A DNA stretch of 64,000 nt, taken from Bifidobacterium tissieri. GTDB lineage: Bacteria > Actinomycetota > Actinomycetes > Actinomycetales > Bifidobacteriaceae. Position numbers and translations under genes: made by a program. The notes beneath the pieces are model-generated. The model was not told the DNA's origin and ran no database searches. It saw only the letters and a list, made by a program, of their open reading frames with translations. The stretch spans positions 62,001-126,000 of the forward strand of contig NZ_MWWV01000019.1 of the NCBI RefSeq assembly GCF_002259645.1, given 5' to 3'. Numbering within the stretch: position 1 is the first letter of the stretch; every line of letters begins with the position of its first letter. Below are positions 25,086-36,554 of the stretch, in pieces.

Positions 25086-26327
25086 ATGCAATACAAAAGC
25101 ATCCGGCAGATGACGCATATGAGCCGGTCCACGGAACCCCTAAAAACCATCGCCGAACACGAATACCAGCAACGGCTGGAGGGATGGAGCACATTCCGGT
25201 CAGGCATCGTCCTGCGCGGACACGAGGTATTCGTCGTCAATTTCCGGGAGCTCGCCACCATCCTCGACCGCGTCCGCGAACAGGAAAACATGGTGAACGC
25301 CCTCTGGAACGACCTGCCCCCCATCGCCCGACGCGCCTACATCATGGACCTCATCGGCGCCGAAATGCAGAGCACCAACAGCATCGAAGGCGTTCGGTCC
25401 ACCCGCAAGGAGATCAGCGACGCACTCGAGACCGCCATGGCGAACGGTCCCCACAAACGGTTCAGCGAATTCGCCAAACTATTCCTCGCACTCAGCGACA
25501 ACGATCCCGAACACCTCGCCCTCCCGCATAGTCTGGAGGACATCCGTTCCATCTACGATCAGGTGGTCTCCGGCGAACTGGACGACAACGACAAGCCGGA
25601 CGGGGACCTGTTCCGCAACGGGCCGGTGTACATCGACGACGAGGCCTCAGGACGGCTCATCCACACGGGCATCACCCCGGAATCCGAGATCAAGGTGCTG
25701 CTCACCCAGTGGCTCGCCTTCACCGGCAACCGGGACGTACCACCGCTGCTGCGGGCCGCGATGTGCCATTTCGCGTTCGAGTACATCCACCCGTTCTACG
25801 ACGGCAACGGGAGGACCGGACGATTCCTGTTCGCCCTGCAGCTCAGACGACACCTGAGCGTGCCCACCGCCATCAGCCTCAGCCCCGTGATCTCGGACGG
25901 CAAGGACCGCTACTACAAAGCGTTCGAGGATGCGCAGCACCCGTTAAACTGCTGCGATGCGAGCCTGTTCTCCTACCGGATGATGAAATTCGTAGCCGAC
26001 GCACAGAACCGTATCATCGACGACCTGTCCGAGAAGCACGGTGCGTTTTCCCGCGCCAAGACCGTGCTGTACGAGATCGGACGGGAACGAGGCTGGACCG
26101 ATGACCAGATCGACATCGTCGGCGTACTCATCCAGGAGGAACTCTTCGGAGTGCCCCCACACCGGGTCACCCGTCCACAACTACAGGAAGGATTGCGGTT
26201 CGGTCGCAAACGCGTGAACGCGGCACTGGAGCCATTGACTGCCGACGGCATCATGGCGACGGAGGGCGTGCGCCCGGTCCGGTATTCATTAAGCGCTGAC
26301 GCGAGAAGACTACTGGGCGATAATTAA
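25086..26327 (+). CDS. Fic-domain protein with N-terminal inhibitory motif
   Basis: Fic proteins transfer AMP or related groups to target proteins. The 413-residue product carries the active motif HPFYDGNGRTGRF at about residue 234 and, N-terminal to it, the autoinhibitory TNSIEG (near residue 97), which fits the class II arrangement of one-piece regulated Fic enzymes. The C-terminal ~80 residues resemble a winged-helix part (VTRPQLQEGLRFGRKRVNAALEPL). The upstream DNA is AT-rich and holds an inverted repeat CTATTGT/ACAATAG (25003-25035). No antitoxin gene is adjacent. The target is unknown. Confidence 0.88.
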   Translation: MQYKSIRQMTHMSRSTEPLKTIAEHEYQQRLEGWSTFRSGIVLRGHEVFVVNFRELATILDRVREQENMVNALWNDLPPIARRAYIMDLIGAEMQSTNSIEGVRSTRKEISDALETAMANGPHKRFSEFAKLFLALSDNDPEHLALPHSLEDIRSIYDQVVSGELDDNDKPDGDLFRNGPVYIDDEASGRLIHTGITPESEIKVLLTQWLAFTGNRDVPPLLRAAMCHFAFEYIHPFYDGNGRTGRFLFALQLRRHLSVPTAISLSPVISDGKDRYYKAFEDAQHPLNCCDASLFSYRMMKFVADAQNRIIDDLSEKHGAFSRAKTVLYEIGRERGWTDDQIDIVGVLIQEELFGVPPHRVTRPQLQEGLRFGRKRVNAALEPLTADGIMATEGVRPVRYSLSADARRLLGDN

Positions 26328-26643
26328 CGACCGCGTTCGTGATGAAGTCCACGACGCCAGTGGCGGGGTGAATGACGTTCGTGAGACTGATGGATCACAA
26401 TCAATATCACAGTCGCGTTTTTTGGTCTTCTGCTGTTCTCTTATCTACGATTTATTGAGCTGTTCCGCCTCGTCGTCCGACGTCATTTTGCCATCAGTGG
26501 TCCGTGCGAGCAGATCCTAGGCAAGACAGCAAGGTGAACATCCGGACAACAATGCCGTGGCTTCTGTGTGTCCTGATGCCATGGTGATACTCTTGGCGTC
26601 GTTCCGCGCAAGCTTGATGTTCGGCATACGGGGATGGGGAGGC
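26328..26643. other. Gene-free gap between fic and the TRIC-like gene
   Basis: I see no gene. The first half is moderately AT-rich with ATCACA repeats (GGATCACAATCAATATCACAG) and a T6 run. The second half reads as an N-terminal extension of the next ORF but lacks a ribosome-binding site at that start, so it is treated as leader. Confidence 0.5.
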
Positions 26644-27408
26644 ATGGTGGATCAGGTCGCACTGGAAAGCAACGCCGTATTCATGGGAATCGAGTATCTG
26701 GCGATCTTCATCTGCGGTCTTTCCGGCGGACTGGCGGCGATCCGCAAACACTACGACCTGTTCTCCATTCTGGTCATCGCCTGGGTCACCGCGCTCGGTG
26801 GCGGCATCACCCGAGACGTGCTGCTGGGGGATCTGCCACCCGTCGGCATCACTGACAAGGGATTCGTGCTCACCGCATTGTTCTCCGGCATCATTGTTGC
26901 CGTGGCGCATCCGGAGATCGAGCACCTCAAATGGTCGATGATCGTCACCGACGCACTGTCGTTGGGCCTGTTCGCGGTCAACGGCACCGCCAAGGCGCTG
27001 GCCTTCCACACATCCGGAATGACCGCAGCCTTTCTTGGCATGTTCACTGCGCTCGCAGGCGGCACCATCCGCGATATTCTGCTCAACGAGGTGCCGTCCA
27101 TTCTCCGGGACAAGCATCTGTACGCGGTGCCATCCTGTGTGGCATGCGTGCTCACTGTATTCGCCTACCGGGCATCGGTGCATTGGAATCTGGGCCTCAA
27201 TGGCGAGATGGTGCTTGACGTCGCCATTGTGATTCTGGTGTTCGTACTGCGCGTGATATCGGTGAAATTCAACGTGACGTTCCCAGGTGCAATGGAACGC
27301 CATCATATGCACCTGCCGGCGCAGGGACGGTATCTTAAGCGTCCGGTCATCCATCCGGAGGGCCGTGACGATAATGGTGGTCGGAGGGATGACGACAACG
27401 ACGACTGA
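26644..27408 (+). CDS. TRIC-family (UPF0126) cation channel-like membrane protein
   Basis: Seven-helix membrane protein of the prokaryotic TRIC/UPF0126 family. It contains the internally repeated glycine motif: ALGGGITRDVLLGDLPP in the first half and LAGGTIRDILLNEVPS in the second, about 85 residues apart. GGGGAGGC before the ATG at 26644 decides the start; an in-frame upstream ATG (26557) would add 29 residues. The C-terminus is His/Arg-rich and then Asp-rich, outside the membrane. Conducted ion and role unknown. Confidence 0.85.
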   Translation: MVDQVALESNAVFMGIEYLAIFICGLSGGLAAIRKHYDLFSILVIAWVTALGGGITRDVLLGDLPPVGITDKGFVLTALFSGIIVAVAHPEIEHLKWSMIVTDALSLGLFAVNGTAKALAFHTSGMTAAFLGMFTALAGGTIRDILLNEVPSILRDKHLYAVPSCVACVLTVFAYRASVHWNLGLNGEMVLDVAIVILVFVLRVISVKFNVTFPGAMERHHMHLPAQGRYLKRPVIHPEGRDDNGGRRDDDNDD

Positions 27409-27561
27409 CCGATATCGGGAGCGACGGCTTCTGGAATCGTGCTGCCAGTACGACATTTACGACATCGTGTGACAAGGATCGCAGTCCATTATTCGGGCAA
27501 TTTGGTGGATGCGGATGATTCTGTCAGTGCGACAGTGTTTAATCAAAGTCATAATTCAATA

Positions 27562-27719
27562 CGCATCTTCAGGGCAGGGTGAAATTCCCGATCGGCGGTA
27601 TAGTCCGCGAGCATAGAGATTGCATCGACAGATTTGAATCGACATGCAGGAGCGTAAACGCTCATGAACCGGTGGGATTCCGGTACCGACAGTTACAGTC
27701 TGGATGGAAGAAGAATGCG
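27562..27719 (+). promoter_or_regulatory. FMN riboswitch (RFN element)
   Basis: All conserved RFN blocks are present: closing stem CGCATCTTC/GAAGAATGCG, GGGCAGGGTGAAATTCCC, CGGCGGTATAGTCCGCGAG, a variable arm, then GAACCGGTGGGATTCCGGT and CCGACAGTTACAGTCTGGAT. It binds FMN and controls the downstream rib operon. Confidence 0.96.
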
Positions 27720-27768
27720 GCGGCGCAAAGCGCACTACAGCTTTCGCACGGCCACAGATGGATATATG

Positions 27769-27800
27769 CCCCTGAGTTCCCATGGAGTTCAGGGATTTTT
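27769..27800 (+). terminator. Riboswitch-controlled terminator
   Basis: CCCTGA...TCAGGG stem, extendable with G-U pairs to about 11 pairs, followed by ATTTTTC. It lies 50 bases past the aptamer and ~80 bases before the first rib start, so FMN probably causes premature termination. Confidence 0.8.
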
Positions 27801-27878
27801 CATATCCGGCCTTGCCATAGGTGGTGCGGCGCGTCGCCACGTACCCTGGACATGCTCTATCGCGTTGAAAGGGGAAAC

Positions 27879-28994
27879 GTGGACGATAGAGATTTCATGT
27901 CCGTGGCATTGCGCCACGCAACATTGGGCATGGGCAAGGTAAGCCCTAATCCCATGGTGGGTGCCGTCCTCGTACGCGACGGCCGGATCATCGCGACAGG
28001 CCACCATGACCATTTCGGAGGCTGGCATGCCGAGCGCTCCGCACTGGAAGCGGCCAAGGCGCAAGGCGTTCCGGTACAGGGAACGACAATGTACGTCACC
28101 TTGGAACCCTGCTGCCATCAGGGCAAGCAGCCGCCATGCACGCAGGCGCTGATCGACAGCGGCATATCCCGCGTGGTGGTGGGATCCTCCGATCCGAATC
28201 CGCTGGTGGCAGGCAAGGGCATTCGCCTGCTTCGTGAGGCCGGCATCACCGTGGAGCAGGGGGTGCTCCGCGACGAATGCAATGCCCTCAACGAGATATT
28301 CATGCACTACATCGTGAACCGTACGCCGTTCGTACTGTTGAAATATGCCATGACGATGGACGGACGAATCGCCACGGCAGCCGGACGCTCGCGTTGGATC
28401 ACCGGTGAGGAATCCCGCAGACGCGTGCACGAGGACAGGAATCGCTACTCCTCGATCATGGTCGGCGTCGGCACCGTCATCGCCGACGATCCCATGCTCA
28501 CCTGTCGCATCGAAAACGGCCATAATCCGCTTCGCATCGTATGCGACAGCCGTCTACGCACACCGCTGGACTCCGCACTCGTGCAAAGCGCCCACGATGT
28601 GCCCACCGTGATCGCCACCTGCGTTCATGACGACGACCAGGCACGGCCATACCGCGATGCCGGCTGCGAGGTACTGACGATCGCAGCCGATGACGATGGC
28701 CATGTGGGCCTCCCCGCCCTGATCCGAAAACTGGGGGAGCGAGGCATCGACAGCGTGATGATCGAAGGCGGCTCGGCACTGGCCTGGTCCGCACTCCACT
28801 CCGGGATCGTCGACAAGATCAACGCATACATCGCGCCCAAACTGTTCGGTGGCGCCGCAGCACCATCCCCGATCGGCGGCGAGGGCGTGCAGGACCCCGC
28901 CGACTGCTACCGAATCACCGATAGAAGGATCCAGACGATCGGTGACGACATTCTGCTCGAAGGAGGCATCGCATATGTTCACCGGAATCGTTGA
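27879..28994 (+). CDS. ribD: RibD, bifunctional deaminase/reductase of riboflavin synthesis
   Basis: Catalyses the second and third steps after GTP cyclohydrolase: pyrimidine deamination, then NADPH-dependent side-chain reduction. The N-terminal deaminase has zinc motifs GGWHAE and EPCCHQGKQPPC. The C-terminal reductase has YAMTMDGRIATAAGRSRWIT, VGVGTVIADDP and IEGGSALAWS. The GTG at 27879 is preceded by GAAAGGGGAAAC and gives 371 residues. ATG 27852 or 27897 are alternatives. Its 3' end overlaps ribE by 20 bases. Confidence 0.94.
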   Translation: MDDRDFMSVALRHATLGMGKVSPNPMVGAVLVRDGRIIATGHHDHFGGWHAERSALEAAKAQGVPVQGTTMYVTLEPCCHQGKQPPCTQALIDSGISRVVVGSSDPNPLVAGKGIRLLREAGITVEQGVLRDECNALNEIFMHYIVNRTPFVLLKYAMTMDGRIATAAGRSRWITGEESRRRVHEDRNRYSSIMVGVGTVIADDPMLTCRIENGHNPLRIVCDSRLRTPLDSALVQSAHDVPTVIATCVHDDDQARPYRDAGCEVLTIAADDDGHVGLPALIRKLGERGIDSVMIEGGSALAWSALHSGIVDKINAYIAPKLFGGAAAPSPIGGEGVQDPADCYRITDRRIQTIGDDILLEGGIAYVHRNR

Positions 28995-29649
28995 AGACCT
29001 TGGAACCGTGGAATCACTGACCCGAGGTGCCGATTTCGCCGCGCTCGCAGTGACCTCCGACGTCGTGGTCACCGATCACACGATCATCGGCGAGAGCATC
29101 GCGGTCAACGGCGTATGCCTGACCGTGACATCGATCCACGGCACGACATTCACCGCCGACGTCATGCACGAGACGCTCCGTCGATCCAGCCTCGGCACCC
29201 TGCGCAAGGGAAGTCACGTCAATGTGGAACGAGCCATGCCGGCAAACGGACGATTCTCCGGACACATCGTCTCCGGACACATCGACGGCACCGGCGTGGT
29301 GGAATCCATCGTCCCCGACGGCATCGCCACGGTCTACACGATCCGAGCACCCCGGAACCTCATGCGGTTCATCGCCGAAAAAGGCTCCATCGCCGTGGAA
29401 GGCGTCAGTCTGACCGTCACCTTCGCCAATGAGGAGACCTTCGGCGTGTCGATCATCCCACACACCGCCGGGCACACCGTACTTCCGGAGCGGAAGCCGG
29501 GATCCGTCGTCAATCTGGAAATCGACCCCAGCGCCAGATACGTCGACCGACTGCTGTCCATGCAAACCCAGGAAACCAACCAGTCGGGCACGGCAGCGGG
29601 TCCCGCCTCGCCGATCACCAAGGACTTCCTGCTGAGTCACGGATTCTGA
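28975..29649 (+). CDS. ribE: Riboflavin synthase, alpha subunit
   Basis: Dismutates two lumazines to riboflavin. The 224-residue product shows the typical twofold repeat: MFTGIVEDLGTV...SIAVNGVCLTV...LGTLRKGSHVNVERAM, then FSGHIVSGHIDGTGVV...SIAVEGVSLTV...VNLEIDPSARYVDR. The ATG at 28975 lies inside the ribD 3' end behind AAGGAGG, so translation is coupled. Confidence 0.95.
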   Translation: MFTGIVEDLGTVESLTRGADFAALAVTSDVVVTDHTIIGESIAVNGVCLTVTSIHGTTFTADVMHETLRRSSLGTLRKGSHVNVERAMPANGRFSGHIVSGHIDGTGVVESIVPDGIATVYTIRAPRNLMRFIAEKGSIAVEGVSLTVTFANEETFGVSIIPHTAGHTVLPERKPGSVVNLEIDPSARYVDRLLSMQTQETNQSGTAAGPASPITKDFLLSHGF

Positions 29650-29738
29650 ACACCAGTAAGTGATAAGTAGCGAATTCAACAACCCGGCAACTCATACCAA
29701 TTCATACCAACCATCCAATCTGCATTAAGGATCTCACC

Positions 29739-30995
29739 GTGAATCACAACACCAATACGCCAGACACTGATCCCGTGGCGCTCGCCATCCGTGACATCGC
29801 CGCCGGCAGGATCGTCGTCGTGGCCGACGACGAAAGCCGCGAAAACGAGGGCGATCTCATCTGCGCCACACGATTCGCCACCCCAGGCAACATCGCGTTC
29901 ATGGCCACCCATGGCCGAGGACTCATCTGCACCCCGATGAGCAGTGAGATCGCCGACCGACTCGAACTGCCACCGATGTGCGCGTCGAACACCGATAATC
30001 ATCACACGGCGTTCACCGTCTCCATCGATCATGTGACCACCTCCACCGGCATCAGCGCGCGCGACCGTTCCGTCACGGCGATGGCATGCATCGACCCCGA
30101 TGCCAAGCCCGACGATTTCCGTCGTCCCGGACACATGTTCCCCCTAGTCGCGCGACCGGGCGGAGTGCTGGAACGCAACGGACATACCGAGGCGACCGTC
30201 GACCTTGCCCGACTGGCGGGATTGGAACCCTGCGGACTGTGCTGCGAAATGATGAAGGAGGACGGCACGATGATGCGTCGAGACGATCTCCAGTCGTTCG
30301 CAGCCGAACACGGTCTGGCCTATATCACCATCGCCCAGCTGCAGGAATACCGCCGTACTCACGAGTTTCCCCATACGGTCCGTCGTGTCGCCACCGTCGA
30401 GCTGCCCTCCCGCTACGGACGATTCACCATGGTGGGATATGAGTCCGAGAACGGCGGCGAACATGTGGCACTGGTAATGGGCGACGACATCCGGGCGGCG
30501 CTCGCCGGCGGTGCCCCCGTGACCGAGCCGGTGCTGTGTCGCGTCCATTCCCAGTGCCTGACGGGTGATGTGTTCGGTTCGATGCGTTGCGATTGTGGGC
30601 CGCAGCTGCAGGAGGCCATGAGCCGGATCGCCGAGCGAGGCAGGGGAGTGGTGCTGTACCTCAGCCAGGAGGGACGCGGTATCGGACTGCTTAACAAACT
30701 GCGCACCTACGAACTGCAGGAGCAGGGGTTCGACACCCTTGACGCCAACCTTGAGCTTGGATTCCCGGCAGATATGCGCGAATACGGTACAGCCGCGGCC
30801 ATCCTTCGGGATCTCGGCATCGAATCGATCGATTTGATGACCAACAATCCCGACAAGATCGACCAGTTGAAGCGGGCGGGCATCACCGTTGCGGATCGTG
30901 TGCCGATCGTCATCGCACCGAACGAATTCGATACCCGATACCTGTTCACCAAGCAGCATCGCATGGGTCATCTCATGAACGTCCAGGCGGACTGA
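29739..30995 (+). CDS. ribBA: RibBA, DHBP synthase/GTP cyclohydrolase II
   Basis: Two-domain enzyme feeding both branches of riboflavin synthesis. The N-terminal DHBP synthase has [23 protein letters not shown] and [13 protein letters not shown]. The C-terminal GTP cyclohydrolase II has zinc cysteines in [21 protein letters not shown] and the [16 protein letters not shown] and [10 protein letters not shown] motifs. 418 residues from a GTG start with AAGGATCTCACC upstream. Both halves appear intact. Confidence 0.95.
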   Translation: MNHNTNTPDTDPVALAIRDIAAGRIVVVADDESRENEGDLICATRFATPGNIAFMATHGRGLICTPMSSEIADRLELPPMCASNTDNHHTAFTVSIDHVTTSTGISARDRSVTAMACIDPDAKPDDFRRPGHMFPLVARPGGVLERNGHTEATVDLARLAGLEPCGLCCEMMKEDGTMMRRDDLQSFAAEHGLAYITIAQLQEYRRTHEFPHTVRRVATVELPSRYGRFTMVGYESENGGEHVALVMGDDIRAALAGGAPVTEPVLCRVHSQCLTGDVFGSMRCDCGPQLQEAMSRIAERGRGVVLYLSQEGRGIGLLNKLRTYELQEQGFDTLDANLELGFPADMREYGTAAAILRDLGIESIDLMTNNPDKIDQLKRAGITVADRVPIVIAPNEFDTRYLFTKQHRMGHLMNVQAD

Positions 30996-31057
30996 GGTCT
31001 CGCTTCGGGAAGATCAACAACAACCAAACAATCACACAACCAAAGGAGTAGCCAATC

Positions 31058-31552
31058 ATGACCGTATTCGAAGGAAGCCTTGTCGCCAAGACCCAGCCGC
31101 AGTCGGGCAAGCCGGTGCGCATCGGCATCGTGGTCGCCCGATTCAACGAGTTCATCACGTCCAAGCTGTTGTCCGGTGCCCAGGACGGACTGCGTCGGCA
31201 CGGTGTGGCCGACTCGGACATCGACGTGGCGTGGGTGCCGGGCTCGTTCGAGATCCCGATCGTGGCGAAGCGCATGGTGAACACGGGACGGTACGACGCC
31301 GTGATCTGCCTTGGTGCGATCATCCGTGGCAGCACCTCCCATTACGATCTGGTGTGCAACGAGACCGCCAAGGGCATTGCACAGGTGTCGCTGAATACGG
31401 ACGTCCCGGTGCTGTTCGGCGTCATCACCACGGAAAACATTGAGCAGGCCATCGAGCGAGCGGGCACCAAGGCCGGCAACAAGGGATTCGATTGCGCGCT
31501 TGGCGCGTTGGAGATGATCGACGTGCTGCGTTCCATCGATGCCGGCGAGTGA
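31058..31552 (+). CDS. ribH: Lumazine synthase
   Basis: Condenses the pyrimidine and DHBP intermediates to 6,7-dimethyl-8-ribityllumazine and forms an icosahedral or pentameric shell. The 164-residue product has [50 protein letters not shown] and [27 protein letters not shown], all diagnostic. AAAGGAGTAGCCAATC precedes the ATG. It completes the rib operon, which then ends in a strong terminator. Confidence 0.96.
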   Translation: MTVFEGSLVAKTQPQSGKPVRIGIVVARFNEFITSKLLSGAQDGLRRHGVADSDIDVAWVPGSFEIPIVAKRMVNTGRYDAVICLGAIIRGSTSHYDLVCNETAKGIAQVSLNTDVPVLFGVITTENIEQAIERAGTKAGNKGFDCALGALEMIDVLRSIDAGE

Positions 31553-31595
31553 CTGGCTGAGATGATCGACTGCGAATAGACGCACGGATATAGGA

Positions 31596-31627
31596 AAAGC
31601 CCCACAGGAAATATCCTGTGGGGCTTT
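31596..31627. terminator. Terminator after ribH
   Basis: Perfect 14-base stem AAAGCCCCACAGGA/TCCTGTGGGGCTTT with an ATAT-type 4-base loop. T-rich on both strands, so it may also act on the convergent rpsT transcript. Confidence 0.88.
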
Positions 31628-31775
31628 CACGTCTATGGGATTCACATCACCGTCTATGCGTACTGCACATCTCGTTCATACTGATGTATGATTCCATGCC
31701 CTCATGCTTATGCATTCACATGGTCATGGATCGTGAGGTGCATCCCGAAGCGCCTTACGAGCAGTGAACGATGAA

Positions 31776-32036
31776 TCAGAGGGCGTTCACAGCGAGGGCC
31801 AGACCGGACTTGCGGTTGGCGGCCTGGTTCTTGTGGATGATGCCACGGCCGGCAGCCTTGTCCAGCTTCTGGGCGGCGACGCGGTAGGCGGCCTCGGCGG
31901 CGGCCTTATCGCCGGCGGCGATGGCTTCGCGGACCTTGCGCACGGCGGTCTTCAGCTCGCTCTTGTAGGCCACATTGCGGATGTGGGCCTTCTCGTTGGT
32001 CAGGACGCGCTTCTTCTGCGACTTGATGTTTGCCAC
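31776..32036 (-). CDS. rpsT: Ribosomal protein bS20
   Basis: Small-subunit protein binding 16S rRNA. 86 residues starting [21 protein letters not shown], with [14 protein letters not shown]-like segment [22 protein letters not shown] near the end. The GTG at 32036 is the family start; an in-frame ATG 18 codons upstream lies in the leader. A promoter is visible 45-75 bases upstream. Confidence 0.95.
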   Translation of the reverse strand: MANIKSQKKRVLTNEKAHIRNVAYKSELKTAVRKVREAIAAGDKAAAEAAYRVAAQKLDKAAGRGIIHKNQAANRKSGLALAVNAL

Positions 32037-32080
32037 TATGTACTCCAAACGACGTGTTCTAAACGGACATACGAGCGAAT

Positions 32081-32109
32081 AGTATACCACGAGAATGAAC
32101 CGAGGCCAA
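32081..32109 (-). promoter_or_regulatory. Promoter of rpsT
   Basis: Minus strand: -35 TTGGCC (32104-32109) and -10 TATACT (32081-32086), spacer exactly 17. Confidence 0.6.
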
Positions 32110-32228
32110 CTCTTTAGAGGATTTTCTCCTACTGATCATGTTGGATCGCGGAAAGGCGGTGCTCGGAACGGTATCCTGAAAACGGTAATGCCGGCCTTCG
32201 CCGGTTCGAGCCGAGGAAAGGACAGGTC

Positions 32229-33113
32229 ATGGCAGACAAGTACAACGGCGTGCAGGAGATTCAACTGAATGACGGTGTGTCGATTCCCCAGGTTGGATTC
32301 GGCACCTATCAGATCCCGGCTCGGGATACCCAGCGTGCCGTGGAGGAGGCGCTTGAGATCGGGTACCGTCACTTCGATACCGCCGCCGCATATTACAACG
32401 AGGAGGGCGTGGGCGACGCGCTTCGGGCGACGGGCATGGCGGGCAAGGTGTTCGTGGCCACGAAGCTGCGCAATTGCGATCAGGGGTACGAGCCCACCAA
32501 GGTCGCCTTCGAGGAGTCCCGCCGCAAGCTCGGCGTCGATGTGCTGGACCTGTATCTGATCCATTGGCCGTTCCCGGCGATCGACCGGTATGTGGAAACG
32601 TTCCGCGCCCTGCTCGATCTCAAGCAGGAGGGGGTGCTTCGCTCGGCCGGTGTGTCGAATTTCCTTCCCGAGCACCTTCAGCGACTCATCGACGAGACCG
32701 GTCAGGCGCCTTCCATTGATCAGATCGAGGTGCATCCCCGGTTCTCCCAGCCCGACGTCCGCCGGTACTGCGCCGAGCATGGCATTGCGGTGGAGGCGTA
32801 TTCCCCGCTGGGCCACGGCGGCGACATGAGCGCCCCGGTGGTGACCGAAGCCGCCGAACGTCATGGTGTGAGTACGGCGCAGGTGGTGCTGCGCTGGCAT
32901 GTGCAGTCCGGCAGGGTGATCATCCCCAAGTCGTCGCATCCCGAACGCATGCGTCAGAATCTTGATCTGTTCGGATTCGAACTGACCGAAGCCGAGATGA
33001 ACGCCATCGATGCGCTGCATGATCCGCAGGGACGCATCTCGGGTGATCCCGCGACCAACGTGAACTCGCAGTCGTGGGCGGACCAGTTCTCCCGCGGCAA
33101 CGTCGTGCGCTGA
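32229..33113 (+). CDS. Aldo/keto reductase (2,5-diketogluconate reductase-like)
   Basis: NADPH-dependent carbonyl reductase of the AKR5-like group. The 294-residue product has GFGTYQIPARDTQRAVEEAL, the catalytic Asp/Tyr in HFDTAAAYYNEEGVGDAL, the Lys in FVATKLRNCD and His in YLIHWPFP. The cofactor end is IIPKSSHPERMRQNLDLFGFELT. GAAAGGACAGGTC precedes the ATG. Monocistronic; the natural carbonyl substrate is unknown. Confidence 0.9.
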   Translation: MADKYNGVQEIQLNDGVSIPQVGFGTYQIPARDTQRAVEEALEIGYRHFDTAAAYYNEEGVGDALRATGMAGKVFVATKLRNCDQGYEPTKVAFEESRRKLGVDVLDLYLIHWPFPAIDRYVETFRALLDLKQEGVLRSAGVSNFLPEHLQRLIDETGQAPSIDQIEVHPRFSQPDVRRYCAEHGIAVEAYSPLGHGGDMSAPVVTEAAERHGVSTAQVVLRWHVQSGRVIIPKSSHPERMRQNLDLFGFELTEAEMNAIDALHDPQGRISGDPATNVNSQSWADQFSRGNVVR

Positions 33114-33286
33114 CCCGCCGATTCTGTCCGATCCCGTTGATCCTCTTCCGTGCCGGTTGCGAACGCATGCGTGACCGGCACGAAAGCCGCGCCCGCGGCC
33201 GTGCCGTCAATGGTGACAACGGTTGATTGTAAACTAGTGATTTTGGAATAACGTCGCATGCACATGCGGTTGACAAGGAGACTAGT

Positions 33287-35167
<1,881 letters not shown>

Positions 35168-35206
35168 TCCGGCTGGGTCCCATCCCACTGAGTCAGTTGA
35201 GTCAAT

Positions 35207-35245
35207 AGGCCCCTCCGATATCCATCGATATCCCTCGAGGGGCCT
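35207..35245 (+). terminator. Hairpin between lepA and hemW
   Basis: AGGCCCCTC (35207-35215) pairs with GAGGGGCCT (35237-35245), with GATATC/GATATC pairing inside the loop. Downstream CCGTCGTTGTTG is only mildly T-rich, so read-through to hemW is likely. Confidence 0.55.
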
Positions 35246-35271
35246 CCGTCGTTGTTGAAAGGGTCGGCGAA

Positions 35272-36459
35272 TTGGCCTACGAAATCTACATTCACGTGCC
35301 GTTTTGCATGAGACGCTGCGGATACTGCGACTTCAACACCTATACCGCCCGGGATCTGGGCGGGGGAGCCAGCCGCGGCAACTACGCGACCATGGTGATC
35401 GAGGAGATGCGCATCGTGAAACGATGGCAGCTCGAGCATGGCATCCACGAGCCTGCGGCAAGCACGGTCTTCTTCGGCGGAGGTACGCCCACCATCCTGC
35501 CCGCGAACGATCTGAACCGCATACTGGCCGCCGTCCGTGACATCTGGGGTATCGAGGATGGGGGCGAGATCACCACGGAGGCCAATCCCGATACGGTGGA
35601 TGCCGACTACATCGCAGCGCTCGCCGACGGAGGATTCACTCGTGTCTCATTCGGCATGCAGTCAGCCGTTCCGCATGTGTTGCGCACGCTGGATCGTACG
35701 CATACGCCGGCCAATGTGGAAGCGGGGGTTCGTGCCGCGGAACGCGCGGGCATGCGCTCCAGCGTGGATCTGATTTACGGCGCACCGGGGGAAAGCCTCG
35801 ACGATTGGCGGGCATCGGTGCAGACTGCCATCGATCTGGGTGTGAACCACGTCTCCGCCTATGCGCTTACGGTCGAACCGACCACCAAAATGGGCCGGCA
35901 GATCGCCGCCGGTACGTTGCCCAAACCCGACGATGATGATGAGGCATCCAAATACGAGATCGCCGATGATCTGCTCACGGCGGCGGGTCTCGAATGGTAC
36001 GAGGTGTCCAATTGGGCAAAGCCCGGCTACGAAAGCCGACATAACCTTGGCTACTGGAAAAACGTTGACTGGGCGGGAATCGGTCCCGGGGCGCACTCGC
36101 ACTACAATGCCCGTCCGAACATACCGGATATGAAGGCCTTGCGTTCGTGGGACATCGCGCACCCGCGCCTATGGGGCACCGCCATCAGTGAAGGTCGTGT
36201 GCCATGGGCGGGCAGTGAGGAGATCACCCCGGACGAGAACCTTGAGGAGCTCATCATGCTGGGACTGCGCATCCGCGAAGGCCTGGATCTCACCATGCTG
36301 AACCGTGTCGCTCCGACATCGGTGACGTACAAGGACGTTCAGCCGATGATCGACGAAGGCCTGATCACGATGGAGCACGACCGCATCGTGCCGACACGGC
36401 GAGGCCGTCTGCTCAACGACACCGTCATCGAGCATTGCTTCGCTCTCGTTGGTGTATGA
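35272..36459 (+). CDS. hemW: HemW-like radical SAM protein
   Basis: Radical SAM protein related to oxygen-independent coproporphyrinogen III oxidase; HemW relatives bind heme and deliver it rather than oxidise coproporphyrinogen. The 395-residue product has the 4Fe-4S motif CMRRCGYCDFN (C-x3-C-x2-C) and FFGGGTPTILP, followed by the HemW-type segments VSFGMQSAVPHVLRTLDRTH and NHVSAYALTVEPTTKMG. The start is TTG at 35272. Commonly next to lepA in Gram-positives. Whether it is HemW or a true oxidase cannot be settled by sequence alone. Confidence 0.85.
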   Translation: MAYEIYIHVPFCMRRCGYCDFNTYTARDLGGGASRGNYATMVIEEMRIVKRWQLEHGIHEPAASTVFFGGGTPTILPANDLNRILAAVRDIWGIEDGGEITTEANPDTVDADYIAALADGGFTRVSFGMQSAVPHVLRTLDRTHTPANVEAGVRAAERAGMRSSVDLIYGAPGESLDDWRASVQTAIDLGVNHVSAYALTVEPTTKMGRQIAAGTLPKPDDDDEASKYEIADDLLTAAGLEWYEVSNWAKPGYESRHNLGYWKNVDWAGIGPGAHSHYNARPNIPDMKALRSWDIAHPRLWGTAISEGRVPWAGSEEITPDENLEELIMLGLRIREGLDLTMLNRVAPTSVTYKDVQPMIDEGLITMEHDRIVPTRRGRLLNDTVIEHCFALVGV

Positions 36460-36554
36460 CCGGACATACAAGAGAAGCATTGGACGCGAATCTCGTGAAG
36501 GCGAATAATCGGGTACGTAAGCGGAGAGTAAGTCGTGTCGGCAAAGGAGACGTT

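Noticed and set aside
36435-36554. Longer N-terminus for the second aldo/keto reductase
   Set aside because: The added 40 residues are Arg/Lys-rich and unlike the family; AAAGGAGA supports the ATG at 36555.
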